Assembly (NCBI RefSeq): GCF_000720255.1
Contig: NZ_JOJE01000006.1
Location: 124,001 to 188,000 of the forward strand
Source of the DNA: Streptomyces griseus subsp. griseus
GTDB taxonomy: Bacteria > Actinomycetota > Actinomycetes > Streptomycetales > Streptomycetaceae
Reading direction: 5' to 3'
Length of the DNA: 64,000 bases
The position numbers were made by a program, and so were the translations under genes. Positions 46,643 to 55,943 of this stretch are shown here, one piece after another (position 1 is the first letter of the stretch; every line of letters starts with the position of its first letter). The notes beneath the pieces were generated by a model. The model made no database searches. It saw nothing but the letters and a program-made list of their open reading frames with translations, and was not told the origin of the DNA.

Positions 46643-47416
46643 TCAGCTCGTACGGAACCCGGGGGCGTCGGAGGACTTCATGAGTTCGCGGACCGCGTCC
46701 GCAGTGGGCTCGTACATCTCGTCGACGATCCGCCCGTCCGCGAGGAAGACGACCCGGTCCGCGTAGGCGGCGGCGACCGGGTCATGGGTCACCATGACGA
46801 CGGTCTGACCCAACGTCCGCACGGAGTCACGCAGGAACCCCAGGACCTCCGAACCCGCACGCGAGTCCAGGTTCCCGGTCGGCTCGTCCCCGAAGACGAT
46901 CTCCGGCTGGGACGCGAGCGCCCGGGCGACGGCCACACGCTGCTGCTGGCCGCCCGAGAGCTGGGCGGGGCGGTGAGTGAGCCGGCCCGACAGGCCGACC
47001 ATCTGGATGACGCTGTCCAGCCACTCCTTGTCCGGGGTCCGGCCCGCGAGGTCCATCGGGAGCGTGATGTTCTCCAGCGCGGTGAGGGTCGGCAGCAGAT
47101 TGAACGCCTGGAATATGAAGCCGACCTTGTCCCGGCGGAGCTTGGTGAGCTGCCTGTCCGTCAGGGCTCCCAGCTCGACGTCACCGACGCGGACGGAACC
47201 GGAGGAGAAGCTGTCCAGCCCGGCCACGCAGTGCATCAGTGTGGACTTGCCGGACCCGGAAGGCCCCATGATCGCGGTGAACTGGGACTGCCCGAAGCCC
47301 ACACTGACCCGGTCCAGGGCGACCACCCGGGTATCGCCCTGCCCGTAGACCTTGGACAGCTCGGTGGCGCGGGCGGCAATGGTGGGAGTGCGGGGAGCGG
47401 GCGGCGATGTGGTCAC
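46643..47416 (-). CDS. ABC transporter ATP-binding protein (MacB/LolD type)
   Basis: The 257-residue ATPase of the second FtsX-type exporter carries Walker [10 protein letters not shown], the Q-loop in FIFQAFN, signature LSGGQQQRV, Walker [15 protein letters not shown] and VTHD. It starts at GTG 47416 with GGAG about 9 bases upstream; a longer frame to 47467 lacks a ribosome site. The sequence is closely similar to the 1994-2860 ATPase, including the phrase on DGRIVDEM. The last residues of the tail differ. Confidence 0.94.
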   Translation of the reverse strand: MTTSPPAPRTPTIAARATELSKVYGQGDTRVVALDRVSVGFGQSQFTAIMGPSGSGKSTLMHCVAGLDSFSSGSVRVGDVELGALTDRQLTKLRRDKVGFIFQAFNLLPTLTALENITLPMDLAGRTPDKEWLDSVIQMVGLSGRLTHRPAQLSGGQQQRVAVARALASQPEIVFGDEPTGNLDSRAGSEVLGFLRDSVRTLGQTVVMVTHDPVAAAYADRVVFLADGRIVDEMYEPTADAVRELMKSSDAPGFRTS

Positions 47417-48061
47417 GAGGTCTTGCTCCGATCGAGGGCGCGAGCCCGGCGCGCGCGTACGGCGCACCTGGCTGGGGACTCCTTCATCGTCCGGTCCGCA
47501 CCGCTCCCTCCGGATCAGCCGAAGTACTGACCACCTGAAGCTGATGCCGGAATGGGCCTGGTCATCCTCAGGTATGGCGTTGCGTCAGCTCCGGGGATGA
47601 CGCGCGGGAGAAGCCGCCCGAGAAGGAGCACCAAAAGCCTCAAACCGACAAACCCGTCCCGTCGCCGTCTCAGTCATTCGGCCGATGCGGTCCCACGCCA
47701 GAACGATCCGTCGGCCTGCGCGATCAGTGCCGGCGGCGAGCCCGGAGGAGCGCACCTCCGTCTGCGTGGCGACCCTCCTGCCCGCGACAGATGGCCGGTC
47801 ACCCCGCCGGCGGTCCTGCACGTCGTCGAGCAGGCGGAGTCGCAGGCGGGTCCACACGAGTTCCGAGGCAGTCCGTACCTGGCTCTTCAGATCGAGCTCA
47901 AGGATCGGAGTCACCCCGCGAGCGCCCTCGGTGGCGGCCGGCAAGTCGGCGGTGAGCGCGTCGGGGTGGGCGGGTCGAGGCGCTCGGCGGTCTCGTCGAG
48001 GACGAGGACGGGAACCGCCGGCATGGGGAGGTGCGGCGGGCCTGCTCCGCAGGCCCCGTCG
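47417..48061. other. Gene-poor stretch with a likely ABC-ATPase remnant
   Basis: No intact gene is supported here. On the minus strand near 47960-48010 a frame reads PVLVLDETAERLDPP, which resembles a Walker B and D-loop of a CydC/CydD-type ABC protein (LLLDEPTEHLDP). It then breaks, and a shifted frame reads DALTADLPAATEGARGVT, as expected downstream. GGGCCTGC-TCC-GCAGGCCC (48038-48056) is a perfect hairpin. The region looks like gene debris between two transcription units. Confidence 0.5.
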
Positions 48062-48410
48062 TCACATTCGGGCCCTGCTCAGGTGCCGGCGCAGCCACTG
48101 GCCCATCTGCTGGACGGCCCGGTCGACCTCGGGCACGCGTCCCGCGCCCAGGACGAACGAGTGCTGTCCTTAGGGCAGCGCGTGGACCTCGGAGGTGACC
48201 TTGAAGTCCGCGAGGCGGCGGGCGAGCCGGGCGCCGTCGTCGGCGAGGGTCTCATGTTCGCCGTAGTGGACGGTGGTGGGCGGCAGACCGGTCAGGTCGG
48301 CGTTCACGAGGCTGACCTCGGGGGCGGCGAAGTCCACCGCGGGCTCCTGCAGCCAGGATGCCCGGAAGAGCTCGAGGATGCTCCTGCTGAGCATCTTGTG
48401 ACCGGCACGG
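48062..48410 (-). pseudogene. C-terminal part of an alpha/beta hydrolase with an in-frame stop
   Basis: The frame runs SILELFRASWLQEPAVDFAA, LTGLPPTTVHYGEHETLADD, ADFKVTSEVHALP, stop (TAA, 48172-48170), GQHSFVLGAGRVPEVDRAVQ and on to a normal stop at 48062. Related esterases have Tyr before GQHSF-type sequence, so TAC changed to TAA would explain the break. The nucleophile elbow and oxyanion motif, which lie in the N-terminal half, are missing because the sequence is truncated at about 48410. It is a clear remnant. Confidence 0.75.
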
Positions 48411-48448
48411 ACGGCTGGCGAGGCGCCGCCGGGCACCGGCCCTGGCCG

Positions 48449-49342
48449 ATGTGCCGACGCTGCTGCGGCATCGCCCTGGACCTGGGCAGCGCCCGCACCC
48501 GCGTCTGGATCGCCGGCAGGGGCGTGGTCATCGACGTGCCCACCGTGACCTCCCCGGGCGCCGATGCGGCGCACCCCGTCCAACGCGGCACCATCATCGA
48601 CCCCGCCGGGTGCGCCCGGATGCTGCAGCGCCTGCTCGGTCACCGCATGCCCCGCCGCACCCGGCCCATGGTCATCGTCACCGCTCCCGTTCTGGACGGC
48701 GTCGCCTACCGGGCCCAGGTACGCGCCGCGGTCGGCGCGCTGCAGCCGCGCAGCGTCCTGACGGTGCCCAGCGCCCGGAGCATCGCCCTGGCCGCGGACG
48801 CGGACATGTCCCGTCCGCTGCTGGTGGTGGACATCGGCGCCCACCTCACCGAGGCGGTACTGCTGTGCGACGGCGCCGTCACCGGCGCGCGCCGCACCGC
48901 CCTGGGCACCGCCGACCTGGACGAAACGACCTCACCCGAGCAGATCGCCACAGCGGTGGTCGCGATGCTGACGGCGATGCTCAGCCAGGACCGTTCCTCG
49001 TTCACCGCCGACGCCCTGCGGCGCGGCGTCCTCCTGGGCGGCGGAGGTGCCCTGCGTCCCGAGATCACCCGTCGCCTCGCCGGCCGGCTGCACGGGCCGC
49101 TGCACGTGGTTCCGACCCCGCACACGGCAGCCGTGCGCGGCGCCGCCAAACTCCTGCAAGCCGTCCATACGCACTCCTCCAACTCGGGCCCGTCCCACAC
49201 GCTGCCCGCTCATGCTGAGCCGCGCCCTCGTAGGTGCATCCGGCCGGCCCACCGAGCCAGCCGCGTCCACGGCGAAGGGAGGACACCCGCCCGGCCGCAC
49301 CTCCCCACCACCACCCCGGAAACGACCGCGGGCCGGGCTTGA
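48449..49342 (+). CDS. Short MreB-like actin-fold ATPase
   Basis: The 297-residue protein shows phosphate-1 GIALDLGSARTRVWIAGRG, phosphate-2 LLVVDIGAHLTEAVLL and adenosine motif GVLLGGGGALR, the pattern of MreB/actin. Between the first strand pair and the first helix the spacing is shorter than in MreB. The segment that normally contains the GxxA and RTP residues is absent and VPTVTSPGADAAHPVQRGT takes its place. About 40 C-terminal residues are rich in Pro, His and Arg and look disordered. A start at ATG 48449 is assumed without a good ribosome site. Its place beside SpoIIE-type phosphatases suggests a role in envelope or sporulation control. Confidence 0.7.
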   Translation: MCRRCCGIALDLGSARTRVWIAGRGVVIDVPTVTSPGADAAHPVQRGTIIDPAGCARMLQRLLGHRMPRRTRPMVIVTAPVLDGVAYRAQVRAAVGALQPRSVLTVPSARSIALAADADMSRPLLVVDIGAHLTEAVLLCDGAVTGARRTALGTADLDETTSPEQIATAVVAMLTAMLSQDRSSFTADALRRGVLLGGGGALRPEITRRLAGRLHGPLHVVPTPHTAAVRGAAKLLQAVHTHSSNSGPSHTLPAHAEPRPRRCIRPAHRASRVHGEGRTPARPHLPTTTPETTAGRA

Positions 49343-49415
49343 CGGGGCGTCGGACACGTTGCCGCTGCTCGAACCGGCCGTACGGCTTCTCACGCCGCCC
49401 CGCTGAACGCCGCGT

Positions 49416-50642
49416 TCACAGGCGCACGATGACCAGAGCCGTGTCGTCGGTGGCACCGCCCGGCGGCAGCAACTCCAGGAGTACGGCGTCGGCGAGCCGC
49501 TCGGGGTCCTCGTCCCGGTGCCGCGCGAGGGAGTCGGCCAGCCGGGCCAGACCGGTGTCGATGTCCTCACGGCGCCGTTCGACCAGTCCGTCCGTGTACA
49601 GCACGAGGGTGGCGCCGTCGGCGTAGCTGGTGCCTGCCTGGGGCCTCGGGACGGGTTCCGGGCGCGCGTCGAGCGGCGTGTCGGTGGCACGGTCGAGGAA
49701 CTCCACCCGGCCGTCGGGATGGACCAGCGCGGGCGGCGGATGACCGGCGCTGCTGTAGGTGATCGTATGGAGGTCACAGTCGATGAACGTCGTCACCGCC
49801 GTGGCCGACTCGGCCCCGTCGACGACGTTCGCGTACCGGCCCAGGACGTCCAGGGCCTGGGCCGGGCCCTCCGCCACGCGGGAGGTGGCGCTCAGCGCGC
49901 TGCGCAGCTGGCCCATCACCCCGGCCGCCTCCAGGCCGTGCCCGACCACGTCCCCCACGGAGACCCCGATCCGGTTGCCGCCCACCAGGTCGACCAGGTC
50001 GTACCAGTCCCCGCACACGTTCAGCGCACCGACCGCGGGCCGGTAGCGCACGGCGGCCTCGCGGTGGCCCACCTGGCGGGCGGCGGGCAGCATGGCCTCC
50101 TGCAAGGCCATCGCGACCTCGCGTTCGCGGGCGTGCGCCTGGCGCAGGCGGTCGTTGAGATGCTGAAGTTCCCGGGCCCGCGTGTACAGCTCGGCCTCCA
50201 GCACCCGGGCCCGGCTGCCGCTCGGGCCACCGCGGGCCCGGATCAGCTCGGTGACCTCCTCCACCCGGTGCACCAGCAGCACCACCTTGCCGTCCGTGCC
50301 GAGCACCGGCACATTGACCGGACTCCAGTAGCGCTCCTCCCACACGCCGGGGAGGGATTCGACGTCATAGCGCTGGAGGGCCATGGCGTCCCGCTCGCCG
50401 GTGGCCAGCACCCGCTGCAGGGACGCTTCCAGATTGCGCATGCCGGTCGCGGCGGGGTCGTTCGGGTTGTCCGGGAAGACGTCGAAGATACGGCGGCCGA
50501 CCACCTGCTCGCGCCTGCGGCCGGCCACCCGGAGGAACTCCTCGTTGACGTCCGCGTAGACCAGGTCGGGGGTCAGCAGGGCGACCATGCCCGGCAACGC
50601 CTGGAACACCGTCGCGTAGTCGATCGCCGTCTCGTCGTCCAT
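49416..50642 (-). CDS. PAS-SpoIIE (PP2C-type) phosphatase
   Basis: The 408-residue protein begins with a PAS domain (about 5-125: YATVFQALPGMVALLTPDLV, then ERYWSPVNVPVLGTDGKVVL). A linker coil follows (LEAELYTRARELQHLNDRLR), then a SpoIIE phosphatase domain from about 180. Metal-binding residues appear in GDWYDLVDL, VGDVVGHGLEAA and ATDDTALVIV. Such enzymes dephosphorylate anti-anti-sigma proteins and so free sigma factors. ATG 50642 is preceded by GTGAGGCGG; GTG 50684 is possible. It follows a larger sibling 67 bases above. Confidence 0.92.
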   Translation of the reverse strand: MDDETAIDYATVFQALPGMVALLTPDLVYADVNEEFLRVAGRRREQVVGRRIFDVFPDNPNDPAATGMRNLEASLQRVLATGERDAMALQRYDVESLPGVWEERYWSPVNVPVLGTDGKVVLLVHRVEEVTELIRARGGPSGSRARVLEAELYTRARELQHLNDRLRQAHAREREVAMALQEAMLPAARQVGHREAAVRYRPAVGALNVCGDWYDLVDLVGGNRIGVSVGDVVGHGLEAAGVMGQLRSALSATSRVAEGPAQALDVLGRYANVVDGAESATAVTTFIDCDLHTITYSSAGHPPPALVHPDGRVEFLDRATDTPLDARPEPVPRPQAGTSYADGATLVLYTDGLVERRREDIDTGLARLADSLARHRDEDPERLADAVLLELLPPGGATDDTALVIVRL

Positions 50643-50709
50643 ACCCGCCGCCTCACCGCCGGTTTTGAACCAGTTTCGCACCAATGGCGGCGGGGAGGGC
50701 TGCCTCGTC

Positions 50710-53151
50710 TCACACCGCGGGCCCCGACAGTGACTGCTCGGCCCAGATGATCTTCCCGTCCGGGACGAAACGGGTGCCCCACCGCTGGGTGAACTGCGAG
50801 ACCAACAGCAGACCCCGCCCGCCCTCGTCCATGGTGCGCGGATGGCGCAGATGCGGAGCCGTGGCGCCGCCGTCGAAGACCTCGCAGGTCAGCGCCCGCT
50901 CCCGGATCAGCCGCAGCCGGATCGGGCCGCGGGCGTACCGGATGGCGTTGGTGACCAGCTCGCTGACCACCAGCTCCGTCGTGAAGGCCAGCTCCTCCAG
51001 CCCCCACTCGGCCAGCCGCCGGCGCGCCGCCCTCCGGGCGTCGGCGACGACCACCGGATCCCGCGGCAGATCCCAGACCGCCACCTGGTCGGCGCCCAGC
51101 CGCCGGGTACGGGCCATCAGCAGCGCCACGTCGTCGTACGGGCGGGACGGCACCAGCGCGTCGACGACGGTCCGGCAGCGCAGCTCCAGCGTCTCCGCCG
51201 ACGCCTCCAGGGCCCGCCGCAGCCGCTCCCGGTCCACGTCCAGGACCCACACCTCCCCGTGCGCCAGCAGCCCGTCGGTGTGCAGCGCGAGCGTGCTGCC
51301 CTCCGCCAGGGACAGCTCCAGCGCCTCGAACGGCGGGCCGCCCGCCCCCAGCGACGGACCCTGCGGCAGTGCCACGAAGGAGACCGTGCCGTCCGGCCGG
51401 ATCACGGCCGGCACCGGATGCCCCGCGGCCGCCATCGCGCACCGCCCGTCGACCGGGTCGTAGACCACGTACACGCACCCCGAGCCCTCCGCCCCGGTAC
51501 CGCCCTCGGGCTCCCCGCCCTCCTCGCGCGCCGTCCGACCCACCAGATCGTCGAGATGCGCGAGCACCTCGTCCGGCGGCAGATCCAGGGCCGCCAGCGT
51601 CCGTACGGCGGTCCGCAGCCGGCCCATGGCCGCGGCGGCGCCGATGCCGTGCCCGGGCACCTCACCCACCACCAGGGCGACGCGCGCGCCGGACAGCGGG
51701 ATCACGTCGTACCAGTCCCCGCCCAGCCCGATCAGCTCGTCGGCCGGGCGGTAGCAGGCGGACACCTCCATCGCGTCCGACTCCGGCAGCCGGTGCGGGA
51801 GCAGGTTGCGCTGGAGCACCAGGGCCGCGTCGCGCTCACGGGTGTAGCGCCGGGCGTTGTCCACCCACACGGCCGCCCGCGCGACCAGGTCCTCGGCCAG
51901 GCTGAGGTCGTCCTCGTCGAACGGTTCCCGCCGATGCCGCCGGAAGAACGTGGCCACGCCGAGGGTGACACCCCGGGCCCGGATCGGCACCACCAGCACG
52001 CTGTGCAGGCCCAGGTCCCAGAAGGTGGCCTCCCGGCCGCCCGGGACGTCCGCCGCCCACTCCCCGGCGCGCGGGTCGAGCCGCTCCTCGCGCCAGGAGC
52101 GCCCCGTGACCAGGCAGCGGACCGGCGGCGAACCCGCCGCATAGGTGACGGCCCCGCCGACGCCGAGCACGGACTCCGGGACACCGGAACTCGAGGACTG
52201 CCGGCCCGCCCGGCGCAGCGGCACCGGGTCATGGGCCGCCACGGGCGCGGGCTCGGCGCCCCGCAGCACCGACTCCAGCAGATCCACGGTGACGAAGTCG
52301 GCGAACCCCGGCACCACCACATCGGCCAGATCCTGCGCCGTCCGCATGATGTCCAGGCTGCCCCCGATGAGCTCGCCGGCCCGGTCCAGCAGGGCGAGGC
52401 GCTGCCGGGCGCGATGCCGCTCGGTGATGTCGACGACCGTGTAGTAGACGCCCATCGGGCGGCCCCGCTCGTCGTCGAGCCGGGTGATCGACAGCATGTG
52501 CATCGTCTCCCGGTGCGGTGCCGACCGGACGCGCCCCAGTTGCTCGTACCCGACGACCGGTTCCCCGCTGTCCAGCACCCGCCGCATCAGCGCCTCGAAC
52601 GCCTCGGAGTCCAGCCCCGGCTGCACGTCCGCCAGCCGCAGCCCGATCCGCCGCTCGGGCGGACCGCCGCCGAAGCGGGCCAGCGCCTCGTTGGACCACA
52701 CGTAGCGCAGGTCGGCGTCGACGACCGCCATGCCGATCGGTGCCCGGTCGACGATCTGCTGCAGCACACCGCGGTCCAGGTCCCCGGCCGGACCGTCTGC
52801 CGTCTCCGTCATCAGCAGCAGCCACCGCGCGGGGCCGCCGGGCTCCCGCGCCGAGGTGATCCGGGCGACCACGCGCACCGGCCGGCCGTCCTTGCGGCGG
52901 ACCGTCAGCGACCCAGCCCAGCCCCCGTCCCGACGGCACCGCTCCACGAGCTCCGGCACGCGCGACGCGTCCTCGTCGGCCAGCAGACCGGACAGCCGGG
53001 CACCGACCGCCTCGGCGGCCGCGTAGCCCAGCAGGCGCTGCGCGTCCCCGGTCCAGCTGCGCACCACGCCCTGCGCGTCGAGCAGCACAGGCACGGCGAC
53101 CGCCACGTCGGACCGCCGCCGGGCAACGTCGCGCTCGTCGAATGTGCCCAC
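50710..53151 (-). CDS. PAS-PAS-GAF-SpoIIE phosphatase with a C-terminal anti-sigma-type ATPase
   Basis: This 813-residue multi-domain signalling protein has PAS (about 15-115), PAS (130-245), GAF (265-420), SpoIIE phosphatase (about 430-640; GDWYDVIPL, VGEVPGHGIGAAAAMG) and an HATPase (about 665-800; ELVVSELVTNAIRYA, then DEGGRGLLLVS). It thus combines phosphatase and RsbW-like kinase in one chain, as in Streptomyces OsaC-type proteins. GTG 53151 has GAGAGG in front; the open frame above overlaps the divergent lipoprotein gene. It is likely a sensor that sets sigma-factor activity in response to light, redox or a small ligand. Confidence 0.93.
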   Translation of the reverse strand: MGTFDERDVARRRSDVAVAVPVLLDAQGVVRSWTGDAQRLLGYAAAEAVGARLSGLLADEDASRVPELVERCRRDGGWAGSLTVRRKDGRPVRVVARITSAREPGGPARWLLLMTETADGPAGDLDRGVLQQIVDRAPIGMAVVDADLRYVWSNEALARFGGGPPERRIGLRLADVQPGLDSEAFEALMRRVLDSGEPVVGYEQLGRVRSAPHRETMHMLSITRLDDERGRPMGVYYTVVDITERHRARQRLALLDRAGELIGGSLDIMRTAQDLADVVVPGFADFVTVDLLESVLRGAEPAPVAAHDPVPLRRAGRQSSSSGVPESVLGVGGAVTYAAGSPPVRCLVTGRSWREERLDPRAGEWAADVPGGREATFWDLGLHSVLVVPIRARGVTLGVATFFRRHRREPFDEDDLSLAEDLVARAAVWVDNARRYTRERDAALVLQRNLLPHRLPESDAMEVSACYRPADELIGLGGDWYDVIPLSGARVALVVGEVPGHGIGAAAAMGRLRTAVRTLAALDLPPDEVLAHLDDLVGRTAREEGGEPEGGTGAEGSGCVYVVYDPVDGRCAMAAAGHPVPAVIRPDGTVSFVALPQGPSLGAGGPPFEALELSLAEGSTLALHTDGLLAHGEVWVLDVDRERLRRALEASAETLELRCRTVVDALVPSRPYDDVALLMARTRRLGADQVAVWDLPRDPVVVADARRAARRRLAEWGLEELAFTTELVVSELVTNAIRYARGPIRLRLIRERALTCEVFDGGATAPHLRHPRTMDEGGRGLLLVSQFTQRWGTRFVPDGKIIWAEQSLSGPAV

Positions 53152-53290
53152 GGCCGACCTCTCTGTCGCTGAGAGTGGTCTACCACCTCCCGTTCCCATC
53201 TTCACCCGGGAGCACGCGGAGCGAACGTTCCTCCGGGGCCGGGCGTCGAAGGAGCGACCCACGCAGCGAAGGCCGCGACGAAAGGCACCC

Positions 53291-53734
53291 ATGACCGCCG
53301 TACGATCCACCGCCCGCGCCCTGCTGGCGTGCGCCGCCCTGACCGCCTGCGGCGCCCCGGTGCCGACGGCCGGGACCGCGCCCGCCCGGCCCGCCTGGAC
53401 CGAGCCCGCCGCCTACACCTACACCCTCACGTCGAGCGCGGGGGAGCGGGCCCTGATCGGCGCCTTCCGGGTGACCGTCCGCGACGGCGAGGTCGTCCGG
53501 GCGACGGGCCTCGACGAGGACAGCCGCCGGGTCGTCGCGGAGTCACCCGGCGCGATCCCCACCCTCGCCGGTCTTCTCGCGGAACTGGACGAGGCCCGCC
53601 ACGACCGCGCCGACGTCACGAGGGCGCGGTACGCGACGGACGGGCACCCGCTGCGGATCGAGGTGGACCGGGACGAGAACGCGACCGACGACGAGGCACG
53701 GTATGTGATCAGCGCGTACGAGGAGCAGGGCTGA
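53291..53734 (+). CDS. Secreted lipoprotein (DUF6174-like)
   Basis: The 147-residue lipoprotein has a signal peptide ending in the lipobox LTACG (Cys20). The mature part reads YTYTLTSSAGERALIGAFRV, VTVRDGEVVRATGLDEDSRR and then HPLRIEVDRDENATDDEARY. This is the small beta-rich domain found in DUF6174 proteins, a family named here from memory. GAAAGGCACCC precedes ATG 53291. It is divergent from the large phosphatase gene and convergent with rocD. Its function is unknown. Confidence 0.75.
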   Translation: MTAVRSTARALLACAALTACGAPVPTAGTAPARPAWTEPAAYTYTLTSSAGERALIGAFRVTVRDGEVVRATGLDEDSRRVVAESPGAIPTLAGLLAELDEARHDRADVTRARYATDGHPLRIEVDRDENATDDEARYVISAYEEQG

Positions 53735-53771
53735 CGGGTCCGCCACGGCCCCCTCAGCCCTCAAGGCGGCC

Positions 53772-54998
53772 TCAGACACCTCCCCCGAGCACCTTCTCCA
53801 ATGAGCCCAGCGCCGACGCCAGTTCCTCCGCGGTGATCGTCAGCGGCGGGGCCAGACGGATCGTCGAGCCGTGGGTGTCCTTCACGAGGACGCCCTCCCG
53901 CATCAGGCGTTCGCTCACCTCGCGACCGGTGCCGAGGTCCGGGTCGATGTCGACGCCCGCCCACAGCCCGCGCGAGCGGAACCCGACGACGCCCCTGCCG
54001 ACCAGCTCCGTCAGACCGTCCCGCAGCACCGCGCCCAGCTCGGCGGCCCGGCTCTGGAACTCGCCCGTCTCCAGCAGCTCGACCACGGCCGTGCCGACCG
54101 CCGCCGCGAGGGGGTTGCCGCCGAACGTCGAGCCGTGCTCGCCCGGCCGCAACACGCCCAGCACCTCCCGGCGCCCGACGACCGCCGACACCGGCACGAT
54201 GCCGCCGCCCAGCGCCTTGCCGAGCAGCACGACGTCCGGGACGACCCCCTCGTGCTCGACCGCCAGCGTCCGCCCCGTGCGCCCCAGGCCCGACTGGATC
54301 TCGTCCGCGACGAACAGGCAGTTCGCCCGCCGGGTCAGCTCACGGACGCCCGCCAGATAACCGTCGTCGGGGATCACGACGCCCGCCTCGCCCTGGATCG
54401 GCTCGATCAGCACCGCCGCCGTGGTCTCGTCGACCGCCGCCTCCAGCGCGGCCAGGTCGTTGTACGGCACGACCCGGAACCCCGGGGTGAACGGCCCGAA
54501 CCCCGAGCGCGCCGTCTCGTCCGTCGAGAAGCTCACGATCGTCGTCGTACGGCCGTGGAAGTTGTCCGCCGCGACCACGATCGTCGCCCGGTCGGCCGGG
54601 ACGCCCTTCACCTCGTACGCCCACTTGCGGGCCACCTTGATCCCGCTCTCCACCGCCTCGGCGCCGGTGTTCATCGGCAGCACCATGTCCAGGCCCGTCA
54701 GCTCCGCGAGCCGCTCGGCGAACCCGGCGAGCCGGTCGTTGTGGAAGGCGCGCGAGGTGAGGGTGAGCCGGTCGAGCTGGCGGTGCGCCGCCTCGATCAG
54801 CGCGGGGTGGCGGTGACCGAAGTTCAGGGCCGAGTAGCCGGCCAGCATGTCGAGGTAGCGGCGCCCCTCGACGTCCTCCACCCAGGCGCCCGCCGCGCGG
54901 GCGACGACCACAGGCAGCGGGTGGTAGTTGTGCGCGAGGACCGGCTCCTCGGCGCGGATCAGGTCGGCGGAGGTACGCGTACGAGCGGGTGCGGTCAT
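53772..54998 (-). CDS. rocD: Ornithine aminotransferase
   Basis: The 408-residue PLP enzyme converts ornithine and 2-oxoglutarate to glutamate semialdehyde and glutamate. The motifs are LDMLAGYSALNFGHRHP, LPMNTGAEAVESGIKVARKW, FVADEIQSGLGRTG (cofactor Asp) and the Schiff-base lysine in LLGKALGGG. GGAGATCC lies before ATG 54998, and this ATG overlaps the stop of the dimethylargininase-like gene (ATGA). It is the third gene of the Lrp, ddaH and rocD set for arginine degradation. Confidence 0.95.
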   Translation of the reverse strand: MTAPARTRTSADLIRAEEPVLAHNYHPLPVVVARAAGAWVEDVEGRRYLDMLAGYSALNFGHRHPALIEAAHRQLDRLTLTSRAFHNDRLAGFAERLAELTGLDMVLPMNTGAEAVESGIKVARKWAYEVKGVPADRATIVVAADNFHGRTTTIVSFSTDETARSGFGPFTPGFRVVPYNDLAALEAAVDETTAAVLIEPIQGEAGVVIPDDGYLAGVRELTRRANCLFVADEIQSGLGRTGRTLAVEHEGVVPDVVLLGKALGGGIVPVSAVVGRREVLGVLRPGEHGSTFGGNPLAAAVGTAVVELLETGEFQSRAAELGAVLRDGLTELVGRGVVGFRSRGLWAGVDIDPDLGTGREVSERLMREGVLVKDTHGSTIRLAPPLTITAEELASALGSLEKVLGGGV

Positions 54999-55807
54999 GA
55001 GCGGATCTCCTGAGTGCAGCACTTGATGCCGCCGCCGGCCTTGTGGAACTCCGACAGGTCGACGGGGACGGGGACGTAGCCGTGGCCCGTGAGCCGCTCG
55101 GCGAGGGCCTCGGCGGCCGGGGCGATGAAGACATGGCGTCCGTCGGAGACGGAGTTCAGGCCGAACGCCATCGCGTCGTCGCGGGTGGCGAGCACCGCAT
55201 CCGGGTACAGCCGCGCGAGCACGTCGCGGCTGCCCGGCGAGAAAGCCTCCGGGTAGTAGGAGATGTTGTCGTCGTCGAGCACGAACAGCGCCGTGTCCAG
55301 GTGATAGAAGTACGGGTTCACCAGGGTCAGGCTGATCACCGGGTGGCCGAAGAACTCCTGTGCCTCACGGTGCGCGTCCCGGGCCGTGCGGAACCCGGTG
55401 CCGGCCAGCAGGTAACGGCCGGTCCACACCAGGTCGCCCTCGCCCTCGCAGACGGCCTCGGGCCGGTGGACGTCGTAACCGGCGGTCTTGAACCAGGTGT
55501 CGTAGTGAACCGACTCCAGACGCCGCTCCGGCGCGTGGAAGAGGGAGCCGAGGACGCGGCCGGCGACGACGACGGCCGAGTTCGCGGCGAAGACCATGTC
55601 CGGGAGACCGGGGACCGGCTCCACGGAGTCGACGGTGTGCCCGTGGGCACGGTAGGCACTGATCAGCGAGTGCCACTGCTCCTGGGCGAGGTCGACGTCG
55701 ACGTGGGCGTCGGGATGCATCCAGGGGTTGATCGCGTACTGCACGGCGAAGTGTCTGGGTTCGCAGACGAGAAAGCGCCGGGGGCGCTGGACACGGCTTT
55801 CGAGCAC
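54995..55807 (-). CDS. ddaH: Dimethylargininase-like amidinotransferase-family hydrolase
   Basis: The 270-residue protein of the DDAH/arginine deiminase superfamily has its catalytic Cys near the end in GGGIKCCTQEIR and His in NPYFYHLDT. FAANSAVVVAGRVL and GEGDLVWTGRYLLAG carry substrate-binding residues. DDAH makes citrulline from methylated arginine; related enzymes hydrolyse arginine itself. Coupled to ornithine aminotransferase it probably works in arginine catabolism, so the exact substrate is open. The start is GTG 55807 with GGAGG 9 bases upstream. Confidence 0.88.
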   Translation of the reverse strand: MLESRVQRPRRFLVCEPRHFAVQYAINPWMHPDAHVDVDLAQEQWHSLISAYRAHGHTVDSVEPVPGLPDMVFAANSAVVVAGRVLGSLFHAPERRLESVHYDTWFKTAGYDVHRPEAVCEGEGDLVWTGRYLLAGTGFRTARDAHREAQEFFGHPVISLTLVNPYFYHLDTALFVLDDDNISYYPEAFSPGSRDVLARLYPDAVLATRDDAMAFGLNSVSDGRHVFIAPAAEALAERLTGHGYVPVPVDLSEFHKAGGGIKCCTQEIRS

Positions 55808-55943
55808 AGAGGGGTTCCTCCGCTTTTCCTGCGGTGTCGACTGGGATGACACCAAGGTAGGGAGCGGCCGAGAAGCGCGACAAGCAAGAAAGACTGCGTG
55901 TCCGCGCAGCAACGCTGCGTTGTCTCCGCAGCCCACGCACGTC

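Noticed and set aside
44849..47530. 893-codon plus-strand open frame over the second ABC exporter
   Set aside because: It runs antisense through both the permease and the ATPase and has no recognisable domain or ribosome site.
47585..47944. 119-codon minus-strand frame as a gene
   Set aside because: It starts in the middle of what looks like a broken ABC-ATPase remnant and continues in sequence without homology.
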